Shown here: one piece after another, positions 1-7,633 of the stretch | Layout of the letters: each line of letters opens with the position of its first letter | Position numbering within the stretch: position 1 is the stretch's first letter | Origin: an uncultured Clostridia bacterium | Lineage (GTDB): Bacteria > Bacillota > Clostridia > Christensenellales > UBA1242 | Direction of reading: 5' to 3' | DNA length: 55,042 nucleotides | Assembly (NCBI GenBank): GCA_944381175.1 | Contig: CALWKD010000012.1 | Span: 1-55,042 of the forward strand | Translations under genes and position numbers: made by a program | Notes under the pieces: generated by a model | The model's input: the letters and a program-made list of their open reading frames with translations, nothing else | What the model was told of the DNA's origin: nothing | Databases searched by the model: none

Positions 1-262
1 CACAATAATCTTTTGCAAAGTCAATCAATTTCTCTGCAATATCCACGCCTATAATGTTTTTATATCCCTTTTTATATAAATTTATAGTTGTTCTTCCTGC
101 ACCACAACCCAAATCGAGTATTTTTGATTTTTTAGTTATATATTTAGAAAAAAAGATTTCTTCAGCTTTCCAAAGTCCAACCTTGTCTATTGCATAACCA
201 TATCTCTCAACATTTATATCGGAATTATAATATTCTCTAATCGATTTAACAGCTTTATTCAT
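1..262 (-). CDS. SAM-dependent methyltransferase, N-terminal part (runs off window)
   Basis: The minus strand encodes about 87 residues starting MNKAVKSIREYY, with the class I methyltransferase motif I (ILDLGCGAGRTT) followed by an acidic strand end (IIGVDIAEKL), which together form the S-adenosylmethionine site. The start is an ATG at 262, preceded on its own strand by AAAGGGG. The C-terminal part and the substrate-recognition region lie left of base 1, so the substrate cannot be told. It resembles small-molecule methyltransferases of the UbiE/BioC type in general form only. Confidence 0.75.
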   Translation of the reverse strand, partial: MNKAVKSIREYYNSDINVERYGYAIDKVGLWKAEEIFFSKYITKKSKILDLGCGAGRTTINLYKKGYKNIIGVDIAEKLIDFAKDYC

Positions 263-396
263 AACAGCCCCTTTAAATTATAATAATCATTTAGATTATA
301 GCATAACCGCAACAAGTCTGCAACGGTTCTTTAAAATTAAAAAATTTTTACTTTTTTATTTTTTTCAAATGCTTGGACGATGTTTCTCTCCTTAAC

Positions 397-429
397 AAAA
401 AAGCGAAAACAAGCAAAAAGCCGTTTTCG
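397..429 (-). terminator. Rho-independent terminator of tRNA-Leu
   Basis: On the minus strand CGAAAAC (423-429) pairs with GTTTTCG (404-410), followed by C and a run of six T. It lies just downstream of the tRNA CCA end. Confidence 0.7.
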
Positions 430-433
430 TCAT

Positions 434-519
434 TGGTGCCGAAGGTGGGAGTCGAACCCACATGAAGTTGCCCTCGCGGGATTTTGAGTCCCGTGCGTCT
501 GCCATTCCGCCACTTCGGC
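434..519 (-). tRNA. tRNA-Leu (anticodon CAA)
   Basis: The acceptor stem GCCGAAG/CTTCGGC (513-519 with 438-444), the anticodon stem CGGGA/TCCCG with loop CTCAAAA, a long class II variable arm and the T loop TTCGACT are all visible, with CCA encoded at 434-436. The anticodon CAA reads TTG, a codon used heavily for leucine throughout this window. Confidence 0.95.
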
Positions 520-694
520 ATATCTTTGTCTGTCGCAATATTGCTTTTATCAAGTTTTTATTGCTTAAATTTTTTGTTTTTGTCTTTTTGAGCCTTCCCT
601 TTTTGTCCTGTCTTGCGAGTTATTCTGCGGAGCAGGGGAATTGTGTTGGCTCAAAATTTGGAATTTCTGAACAAAATCTTCAATAGACTGCTCT

Positions 695-723
695 ATTTTA
701 TCATATTTATATTCTTTTGACAA
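695..723 (-). promoter_or_regulatory. Predicted minus-strand promoter upstream of tRNA-Leu
   Basis: TTGTCA (718-723) and TAAAAT (695-700) are separated by 17 bases on the minus strand. Transcription would begin near 688 and reach the tRNA after roughly 170 bases. I see no gene in that leader. Confidence 0.55.
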
Positions 724-791
724 GTGTTTTTTGCATTTTTATCTCTTATTTTTATTCTTTTTCATTTTTTGAGTGGGAAAGTTAAAATTGT

Positions 792-820
792 TTGATTATT
801 GCGAGAAAATGTATTATAAT
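792..820 (+). promoter_or_regulatory. Predicted promoter of recJ-rel-hemZ
   Basis: TTGATT (792-797) and a perfect TATAAT (815-820) are spaced by 17 bases. The expected start near 827 leaves a leader of about 26 bases before recJ. Confidence 0.7.
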
Positions 821-852
821 TTCCATATAAGGCTTGTTCAAGGTATTAGATT

Positions 853-3204
853 ATGATTTTTAAAAAGTTTTTTAACAAGGACTCGGCACTCGTCGATGAG
901 TATGCCAAAGAGTTTAATGTCTTGCCTTCAACAATGTATTTGATTTTATCTCGTGGTATTTCAACTAAACAGGAAATTCAAGATTATCTCACAACTGGGG
1001 AACTTTTGGACCCTTTTCTTATCAAAAATATGAAGCAGTTGTGCGAGAGAATTACATTGGCAAGGCAATTGGGGGACAAAGTCCTCATTTTTGGTGACTA
1101 TGATGTCGATGGAATAAGTGCCACCGCCATTATGCTTAAAACGCTCAAAAGGTTTGGAATTGATGCGGACTATTATTTGCCGAACAGATATGTTGACGGC
1201 TATGGTCTGACTTGCGAGTGCATTGACAAGATTGAGAGGCAGTTTGCACCAGATTTAATCATCACTGTGGACTGCGGAATTTCTTGCTTTAAGGAAGTTG
1301 AATATGCAAAAGAAAAAGGAATTGAGGTCATTGTCACCGACCACCACGAAATTCCTGATGTTTTGCCAGACACAATTGTTTTAAACGCAAAAATTGAGGG
1401 GCAAGATTATCCTTTTAGGGAGTTGTGCGGAACTGGGCTTGCTTACAAAATCAGTGAGGCACTTCTCGGGCAGAAGAAAGCGGAGGAGTTTTTGCCTATT
1501 GCTGCAATTGCAACCATTGCTGACATTGTTTCTCTCACTGGGGAGAACCGAAATATTGTCAAGAAAGGGCTCAAGTGTTTTGACAAACTCCCTTATGGGC
1601 TTAAGGCACTTTTTAAAGAAAACAAAGTCTCGCTTTCAAACCCATCTTCAACAGCCATTGCAATGAAGATTGCTCCGAAAATCAATTCATCGGGCAGAAT
1701 GGGTGATGCTGGAGACAGCCTTGCTCTTTATATGACGGAAGACCCAGTTGTCGCAAGAAAGTATCTCGACAAAATCAGAAAACACAACACAAAAAGACGC
1801 GAGTTATCTGCGAAGGTTATGGAGGACTGCGAAAAGGCAATCAAAAAAATGGACCTCTCAAAGACGCGTGTCATTTGTCTTGCCTCAAAGAAGTGGGACC
1901 AAGGAATTTTGGGAATTGCCTGTGCAAGGCTTGTTGAGATGTATAACCGACCAGTGTTTTTGTTTTCACAAGTTGGAGAAGTTTTGCACGGCTCTGGCAG
2001 GAGTATAAATGACATAAACATCCACGAATTGCTTTCTTCTCTTAAGGACATTTTGGAGACTTTTGGAGGGCACACAATGGCGGCAGGGGTAACGCTTAAG
2101 AGAGAAAACTATGAAGAGTTTTGCAAGCGTGTGAACTCCTTTGTTTTTGAAAAAATCAACGACAAAGTGTTTATGCCTATCAAGTATTATGATTTGGACT
2201 TGAAACCAGAAGACATCACGGAAAGATTTTTGAGCGAACTTTCACTTCTTGAACCTGTGGGTTGTGGAAATGCCATTCCAAAGTTTAGGGTCAGTGCGGA
2301 AAATGTTGAGATAACTCCAATGAAATACTGCCCAGCACATTGCCAAATCAAGATTGGTGATTTGAATTTGGTGTATTACAACTTTGCAAAAAAATATGAC
2401 GACTTGAAATTTGCTCGATACAAATCTTTCATTTTTGAGTTTCAAGATGAGGGAAAAAATGGAGTCGTGAGCGATTTTGATTGCGGAAGTTTCATTGTTG
2501 ACAATGCACATATGTTCACATATCCAATTCAGTTTGAGCAGTTGATGTATGAGGACAATCGTCCTTCAAAGTTTTCCTATTATCCGAAAGAGGAACTTAT
2601 CAACTTTGTTGCGAGTCTGCAAGAACAGGTTTTTGGGACGGCGTTTGTTGCATATTCTGCTTATGATTTCGTGAATTTTTCAAAAGAATATTCAAAGGAC
2701 AACATTTTTCACATCGGAATTTGCAACGATGACTGTATTGGCTTTAACAGTCTTTTGCTCTCTCCAAAAGGGGTGAATTGGGCAAAAAACTTCAACCGTA
2801 TTGTGTTTTTGTCGCCAGTTTTGGATGAAAGTTTTGTTTCGGAGTTGAACAAAGTCACAAAAGCGGAGATTTTTGTGCCGATGGACAGAGAAATTGACAA
2901 AAACAGATTTTCTCATCTTGACCTTTCCAGAGAGATATTTGGAAAAGTGTTTAAAGCATTGACAGCCAGAAATTTCAATAGGTATTATTCCATTTTTGAT
3001 GTTTATCAGAATAAGATCAAGGGGCAAGTTGGCTTTGACAGTTTTTATGCTGGGTTTTTGGTGTTTAAGGGGCTTGGTCTAATTTCAGTCGATGAGGGGG
3101 ATACTTTTGTTGTTGAGCACGTCAAGGGGCAAAAGAAAAACTTGACTGATTCGCCACTTTATAATAAACTTATGTTGTTGAAAAAGACATTGGGTGAGGT
3201 ATGA
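853..3204 (+). CDS. recJ: Single-stranded-DNA-specific exonuclease RecJ
   Basis: RecJ degrades single-stranded DNA 5' to 3' in recombination and mismatch repair. The DHH phosphoesterase core is clear: GDYDVDG at residues 81-87 and TDHHEIPD with the DHH triad near 163-165, both binding catalytic metal ions. SSGRMGDA and the DHHA1 part (SGRS, FGGHTMAAG) follow. After an OB-like middle section there is a C-terminal extension of about 200 residues, as in Bacillus YrvE, which matches the total of 783 residues. The ATG at 853 has only a weak AAGGT site upstream. The stop overlaps the rel start by four bases (ATGA), so the two are translationally coupled. A perfect -10 lies just upstream. Confidence 0.95.
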   Translation: MIFKKFFNKDSALVDEYAKEFNVLPSTMYLILSRGISTKQEIQDYLTTGELLDPFLIKNMKQLCERITLARQLGDKVLIFGDYDVDGISATAIMLKTLKRFGIDADYYLPNRYVDGYGLTCECIDKIERQFAPDLIITVDCGISCFKEVEYAKEKGIEVIVTDHHEIPDVLPDTIVLNAKIEGQDYPFRELCGTGLAYKISEALLGQKKAEEFLPIAAIATIADIVSLTGENRNIVKKGLKCFDKLPYGLKALFKENKVSLSNPSSTAIAMKIAPKINSSGRMGDAGDSLALYMTEDPVVARKYLDKIRKHNTKRRELSAKVMEDCEKAIKKMDLSKTRVICLASKKWDQGILGIACARLVEMYNRPVFLFSQVGEVLHGSGRSINDINIHELLSSLKDILETFGGHTMAAGVTLKRENYEEFCKRVNSFVFEKINDKVFMPIKYYDLDLKPEDITERFLSELSLLEPVGCGNAIPKFRVSAENVEITPMKYCPAHCQIKIGDLNLVYYNFAKKYDDLKFARYKSFIFEFQDEGKNGVVSDFDCGSFIVDNAHMFTYPIQFEQLMYEDNRPSKFSYYPKEELINFVASLQEQVFGTAFVAYSAYDFVNFSKEYSKDNIFHIGICNDDCIGFNSLLLSPKGVNWAKNFNRIVFLSPVLDESFVSELNKVTKAEIFVPMDREIDKNRFSHLDLSREIFGKVFKALTARNFNRYYSIFDVYQNKIKGQVGFDSFYAGFLVFKGLGLISVDEGDTFVVEHVKGQKKNLTDSPLYNKLMLLKKTLGEV

Positions 3205-5300
3205 TTGAAAATAATTTAAAAGAAAAGTTGGTGGAAAAGATTTCAAAAAATTTCCAATTGACAGAAAAGCAGAATTTGTTGATTGGGGAATGTCTTGTCG
3301 ACGAAATCAATTTGTCAAGACTTGAAGCGGTTGTCAATATTATGATTGAGTATCATATGGGCGAGGATATTCTGGTGCCATATGTGCTTTTTCAATATTA
3401 CAAAATCAATGAGGAAAGTGCTCTTGAGATTGCAGAAAAAGATTTGAGTTCGGCTGGCAAAAAACTTTTTGAAAACTTCATCTTGGTCAAGGACGTGCGT
3501 GCGTTTTCAAGAAGCGGTGAGGCAGAAAGCATCAGAAAGATGTTTATCGCGATTTGTCAAGACATAAGGATTGTCATTGTCAAGTTTGCGACAATTTTGT
3601 ATGATTTGGAGCAAATTCATCCGCCAATGTCTGAGGAGGACACCGATTATGTCAAACTCGTAAGTGAAGTTTTTGCACCACTTGCGGAGAGACTTGGGCT
3701 TTCCAAATTTAAGTTTGGGTTTGAAGATTTGTGTTTTGAACTTCTGGAGCCAAAGGCATTTGAAACTCTCAAAAACAGCGTATATTTGAAAAGCGAGGAC
3801 AACCAAAAACAAATACAAATCACAAAAACCAAATTGGAAAATATACTCGCGGAACTTGGCATTAAGGGTGAAATTCAATATCGACAAAAACACTTTTCGA
3901 GCATTTACAAAAAACTCAAGTCAAAGGGTGGCACACTTGAAAATATTTATGACCTGATCGCAATGAGAGTGATTGTGGGAAGCGTGGAAGATTGTTACAG
4001 CGTGCTTGGGAAGATTCACTCCATTTACAAGCCTATGACGGGGAGAGTTAAAGATTATATCGCAAACCCAAAGCCAAATGGTTATCAGAGTCTGCACACG
4101 ACGATTATTGCGGAAAACAACCGACCTCTTGAGATTCAAATAAGGACTGTTGAGATGCACAAATTCGCCGAGTTTGGTATCGCCGCACACTGGATTTACA
4201 AGGAAAAGCGTGGGCAAAACAAGTTTGACCAGAAGATGTCTTGGTTTAGGCAAATGATGGAAAATGCGAAATCTTTGCCACCCGAGGAGTTTATTGAGAC
4301 GCTGAAAGTCGATTTGTATTCGGAATCACTTTTTGTCCAAACTCCAAAGGGAAAAGTTTTGGAATTTCCTGTCGGAGCAACTGTGCTTGATTTTGCTTAT
4401 GCCATCCACTCGGATGTCGGCAACCAATGTGTCGGAGCAAAAATAAACGGCAAAATTGTGCCAATTTCCACAAAACTCTCAAATGGTGATGTCTGCGAAA
4501 TTTTGACAAACCCAAACAGCAAAGGTCCGTCTCGAGACTGGCTACTCAAGGTTAAGTCGGCAAATGCTAGGGCGAAAATCCGAGCCTTCTTCAAAAGCGA
4601 ACTCAAAGAGGAAAACATCAGAATTGGGAAGTCTGCTTTGGAACAGGCAATCAAAAACAGCAATCTAAATATTACAAAACAGCAAAAAGAGGAGTTTTTG
4701 CTTAAGATTGCAAACACACTTATGATTGAGAGTCTTGACATTTTGTATGCAGAAATTGGTGCAGGGAGTTTGTCTGCAAACAGTGTTGTCGGCAGACTTG
4801 TGAACCTTTACAACAAGGAGAAAACTCGCGACATCAAAGAAAACAGCATCACCATCAAAAAGACCAAAGAGGGTGTGCTTGTCGACGGAGACAGCGGGAT
4901 GCTTGTCAGATATGCGGGCTGCTGCAATCCAGTTATGGGCGATGATATAATTGGTTATATCTCTCGAGGGAAAGGTGTGACAATTCACAGAAAAAATTGT
5001 GCAAACATCAAATATCTTGAGCCTGAAAGACTTATAAATGCTGAGTGGCAAGAGATGGCTGGAGCAAGTTTTGTGGCAGTGATAAAGGTTTATGCTGACA
5101 ATGTCAACTCCGTCATAACCTCTTTGAACGCGATTTCAAGAGATTTGAAAGGCAAACTTCGAGGGTTTGGATACAAGGAAATAAACAACGAATTGGTCTT
5201 TGAGATTGTGGTCTTAATTTCCAACAAAGGTGAACTTGAAGAAATTATTAAGAGTTTTGAGAATGTGAAAAATGTCAGAAAAGTTTTTAGGAGCGAATGA
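3201..5300 (+). CDS. rel: RelA/SpoT-family (p)ppGpp synthetase with degenerate HD hydrolase domain
   Basis: The enzyme makes the stringent-response alarmone from GTP/GDP and ATP. The synthetase domain is intact: RQKHFSSIYKKLKSKG, GRVKDYIANPKPNGYQSLHT and the catalytic glutamate region LEIQIRT. It is followed by a TGS domain (LFVQTPKGKVLEFP), a zinc-finger/conserved-cysteine region (RYAGCCNPVMGDDIIGY) and a C-terminal ACT domain. The N-terminal hydrolase is not intact. The usual H...HD metal ligands are absent from the first 100 residues, and the conserved KLADRLHN motif reads KFATILYD (residues 128-135), losing the aspartate and histidine. At 699 residues it is somewhat short for Rel. I infer a synthase-only enzyme, analogous to proteobacterial RelA. 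It overlaps recJ by four bases and hemZ by one. Confidence 0.93.
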   Translation: MIENNLKEKLVEKISKNFQLTEKQNLLIGECLVDEINLSRLEAVVNIMIEYHMGEDILVPYVLFQYYKINEESALEIAEKDLSSAGKKLFENFILVKDVRAFSRSGEAESIRKMFIAICQDIRIVIVKFATILYDLEQIHPPMSEEDTDYVKLVSEVFAPLAERLGLSKFKFGFEDLCFELLEPKAFETLKNSVYLKSEDNQKQIQITKTKLENILAELGIKGEIQYRQKHFSSIYKKLKSKGGTLENIYDLIAMRVIVGSVEDCYSVLGKIHSIYKPMTGRVKDYIANPKPNGYQSLHTTIIAENNRPLEIQIRTVEMHKFAEFGIAAHWIYKEKRGQNKFDQKMSWFRQMMENAKSLPPEEFIETLKVDLYSESLFVQTPKGKVLEFPVGATVLDFAYAIHSDVGNQCVGAKINGKIVPISTKLSNGDVCEILTNPNSKGPSRDWLLKVKSANARAKIRAFFKSELKEENIRIGKSALEQAIKNSNLNITKQQKEEFLLKIANTLMIESLDILYAEIGAGSLSANSVVGRLVNLYNKEKTRDIKENSITIKKTKEGVLVDGDSGMLVRYAGCCNPVMGDDIIGYISRGKGVTIHRKNCANIKYLEPERLINAEWQEMAGASFVAVIKVYADNVNSVITSLNAISRDLKGKLRGFGYKEINNELVFEIVVLISNKGELEEIIKSFENVKNVRKVFRSE

Positions 5301-6700
5301 TGAAAATTGTCTGTCAAAATGAGGACATTCAAAAGGAGATGCAAGACCTTGTCAATCTTTTTTATGAAGAGAATGACAACCCTTTTTCATTGCAACATAC
5401 CTTTGTCAAAAATGGGCTTGAAGTGCAAAGTGAGATAAAAATTTTGCAGACGGGTGAAGTTTTTGATGAAAAATTTCAAATTCCGAAAGATTTTGACGAA
5501 CTTAGGCAGAAGAGTTTTTTGAAACGAGTTTTCAAAAATCAGTTGTATGAAATTTTGAGCAAAAAAGCAAACAAAACTCTTCCTTGGGGTTCGCTCACTG
5601 GGGTGAGACCGACAAAATTTGCAAGAGATTTGGTGGAGAGAAAGGAGATAAAACCACACCTTATCACAGAAACTTTGGTGAAAGATTATCACACTTCGAT
5701 TGAGAAAGCGAAACTCGTCGTGCAGATTATGAACAACCAAAAGTGCATAATCAAAAATGACAATCTTGTTGACCTTTTTATAAACATCCCGATTTGCCCG
5801 ACAAGATGCAATTATTGCTCTTTCATCTCAAACGAACTTTGGACAGTCAAGGACAAGGTGGACACCTATCTTGCGTGTTTGGAAAAAGAGTTGGAAGCGG
5901 TCAAAAAGGTGATTGCTGACAAGGCTTACATCGTCAGGACAATTTACATTGGAGGCGGGACTCCTTCCGTTTTGACTGCAGAGCAACTTGACGGACTTCT
6001 CTCAAGAATTAACTACCCCGTCACAGAATTTACGGTGGAGTGTGGCAGGGCGGACACAATCACAAGAGAAAAACTTGAGGTTTTGAAAAAATATGGCGTG
6101 ACGAGAATTTGCATAAATCCTCAAACTTTTTGCGAGGCGACCCTCAAGCGAATTGGAAGAAAAACAACAAATAAACAGGTTTTTGATGCGTATATGCTTG
6201 CAATGGAGTTTGATTTTGTGGTCAATATGGATTTGATTGCGGGCTTGAGCGGGGAGAGACTTGGCATTTTCAAGAGGACATTGAACACCACGCTGGAACT
6301 TTATCCGCAAAACATCACTGTGCACACCTTGTCGGTTAAAAACGCCTCGCAAATCAGGGGGCAGGAAATCAAATTTGCAGACGATGTTCCAAAAATGGTG
6401 GAATATGCTCAAAAAACGCTGATTGAAAATGGTTACAAGCCATATTATTTGTATAGGCAAAAACATCAGGTCGGTGGGCTTGAAAATGTCGGCTATTTCA
6501 GAGATGATAATGTGTGCATATTCAACATTGACAGTATGGAAGATGTCTCCTCGGTCATTGCGATTGGGGCTGGGGCGATTTCCAAGAGAGTGTTTAACCT
6601 TGAAAACAGAATAGAACGCCAACCAAACTGCAAATTTATAAATGATTACATCGACCGAATCGATGAGATGATAGAAAAAAAAGTTAGGTTTTTCTCCTAA
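5300..6700 (+). CDS. hemZ: Radical SAM coproporphyrinogen dehydrogenase-like protein HemZ
   Basis: HemZ is the oxygen-independent coproporphyrinogen oxidase-like radical SAM protein of Bacillota. The cluster-binding CX3CX2C motif is CPTRCNYC (cysteines near residues 166, 170 and 173). It is followed by the glycine-rich SAM-binding segment IYIGGGTPSVL and the CINPQTF region. The N-terminal half carries the family signature PWGSLTGVRPTK. ATG occurs twice in a row; I take the second (5300) because AGGAG (5289-5293) sits six bases before it, while the first is only three bases away. True haem synthesis is uncertain: no other haem genes are present, and HemW-like roles are possible. A terminator overlaps the stop codon. 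Confidence 0.88.
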   Translation: MKIVCQNEDIQKEMQDLVNLFYEENDNPFSLQHTFVKNGLEVQSEIKILQTGEVFDEKFQIPKDFDELRQKSFLKRVFKNQLYEILSKKANKTLPWGSLTGVRPTKFARDLVERKEIKPHLITETLVKDYHTSIEKAKLVVQIMNNQKCIIKNDNLVDLFINIPICPTRCNYCSFISNELWTVKDKVDTYLACLEKELEAVKKVIADKAYIVRTIYIGGGTPSVLTAEQLDGLLSRINYPVTEFTVECGRADTITREKLEVLKKYGVTRICINPQTFCEATLKRIGRKTTNKQVFDAYMLAMEFDFVVNMDLIAGLSGERLGIFKRTLNTTLELYPQNITVHTLSVKNASQIRGQEIKFADDVPKMVEYAQKTLIENGYKPYYLYRQKHQVGGLENVGYFRDDNVCIFNIDSMEDVSSVIAIGAGAISKRVFNLENRIERQPNCKFINDYIDRIDEMIEKKVRFFS

Positions 6701-6709
6701 CCTTTTTTA
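6675..6709 (+). terminator. Terminator of the recJ-rel-hemZ operon
   Basis: GTTAGG (6683-6688) pairs with CCTAAC (6696-6701), followed by C and six T. The stem includes the hemZ stop codon. Confidence 0.8.
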
Positions 6710-6795
6710 TTTTTAAGAAATTTGACTGCGAAAGTTTTTCAGAAAAATCAAATGTAGAAATTTCACCACTTATTTTGCTTCTAAAAAAATTTTGA

Positions 6796-6909
6796 AAAAA
6801 AGGTGAAGATTCAAGCGTTATAGGAGAAGGAAACACAGGAGACGGAAATTCTGAATTGCCAGGTGTCGGCGAAGGTATTTGGGGAGGTTCGTCGGATATT
6901 TGGGATTAA
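6796..6909 (+). pseudogene. Orphan C-terminal coding remnant, Gly/Asp/Glu-rich
   Basis: From 6796 to the TAA at 6907-6909 one frame reads as plausible protein (includes GEGNTGDGNSELPGVGEGIW). It has an in-frame TGA at 6793-6795 just upstream and no start codon. The composition resembles the tail of a secreted or surface protein. I read it as the leftover 3' end of a deleted gene. Chance openness is possible because it is only about 37 codons. The rest of 6701-7082 contains only the hemZ terminator and a promoter. Confidence 0.4.
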
Positions 6910-6999
6910 GTTTAGTTTAAATTTAGCAATTGGTGAGAGGTACAGCAAGTTGCAAAAATTTAATTTGCCTAAAATCTTGAAATTTGTTTAAATTTTGTA

Positions 7000-7028
7000 T
7001 TGACAAAGTTACCGTTTTGTTATAAACT
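7000..7028 (+). promoter_or_regulatory. Predicted promoter of the 103-residue protein
   Basis: A perfect TTGACA (7000-7005), a spacer of 17 and TAAACT (7023-7028). A TATAAA lies two bases earlier as an alternative -10. The start would be near 7035, giving a leader of about 48 bases. Confidence 0.7.
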
Positions 7029-7082
7029 GATTTCGTACAAGAAATTTATACAAAATTTATTTGTAAGTTTGAGGGGTTTAAT

Positions 7083-7394
7083 ATGTTTAATAAAGATGAT
7101 ATGATGCTTGAAAATTATAAGAGGGCTTGGGAAGTTACAGATGAAAAACGCTGTTTTTTGGAGGACCACCTCGTGCGTCTTTGTCACGGAATTGATAAGG
7201 CTATGTCAAACCTGAGCCCAGATTCACCTGCATATCAAGAATTGAGAAATGCGCTTGCCGATGCTCGTGTGGAATTGACTTATCCTTCCAGCACCACAAA
7301 GGATGCCACAGTGATTCCTGGAGTGAAGCATATGGGCGAGGAAATTAGAGAACCAAAACAGGTGTCAAAAAACCTTGGCAATGGTAAAAACTAA
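7083..7394 (+). CDS. Small hypothetical protein, function unknown
   Basis: A 103-residue soluble protein starting MFNKDDMMLENYKRAW; I do not recognise the family. It is mostly helical in appearance in the first 65 residues (DEKRCFLEDHLVRLCHGIDK, then a second helix rich in Ala and Leu). The tail is polar, probably disordered and basic, ending KNLGNGKN. There is no signal peptide or membrane segment. Expression as a single-gene unit is well supported: consensus promoter at 7000-7028, GAGGGG eight bases before the ATG, and a strong terminator directly after the stop. That makes it a real gene despite lacking a recognised family. Confidence 0.75.
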   Translation: MFNKDDMMLENYKRAWEVTDEKRCFLEDHLVRLCHGIDKAMSNLSPDSPAYQELRNALADARVELTYPSSTTKDATVIPGVKHMGEEIREPKQVSKNLGNGKN

Positions 7395-7424
7395 AAATCA
7401 CTAGAAAAATCTAGTGATTTTTTG
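7395..7424 (+). terminator. Terminator of the 103-residue gene
   Basis: Eleven-base perfect stem AAATCACTAGA/TCTAGTGATTT (7395-7405 with 7410-7420), loop AAAA, then TTTG. It begins at the base after the stop codon. Confidence 0.85.
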
Positions 7425-7437
7425 TTGTAGAAAATGG

Positions 7438-7475
7438 AGATCGATTTCGTAAAATTCTATTTTACGAAACGATCT
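7438..7475. repeat. Long near-perfect inverted repeat
   Basis: AGATCG (7438-7443) and TTTCGTAAAAT (7445-7455) pair with ATTTTACGAAA (7459-7469) and CGATCT (7470-7475). The loop is TCT and there is one unpaired A. It is followed by TTTTG, so it may be a second terminator, but it is longer and more symmetric than the others here and could be a protein-binding site for the downstream surface-protein gene. Confidence 0.6.
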
Positions 7476-7530
7476 TTTGTTGCATACTGCTGATATTTTA
7501 AATAAATTTTGAAAAAGTGGTATGATTTGC

Positions 7531-7559
7531 TTGACAGCGGGGGGGGGAGATTGTAAAAT
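7531..7559 (+). promoter_or_regulatory. Promoter with a G9 run in the spacer (candidate phase-variable promoter)
   Basis: A perfect TTGACA (7531-7536) and TAAAAT (7554-7559) are exactly 17 bases apart, and nine of the spacer bases are an uninterrupted G run (7539-7547). Slippage by one G would change the spacer to 16 or 18 and so promoter strength. The start near 7566 gives a leader of about 68 bases to the LRR surface-protein gene. Confidence 0.7.
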
Positions 7560-7633
7560 TGGGATGAAGATGTTTCAATAAAAATTTATTAAAAATGAAA
7601 AATTGCAAACATTAAATTAAAAGGAGAGAAAAA

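Noticed and set aside
462-686. 74-residue frame with a hydrophobic stretch
   Set aside because: It starts inside tRNA-Leu on the opposite strand and has no ribosome site.
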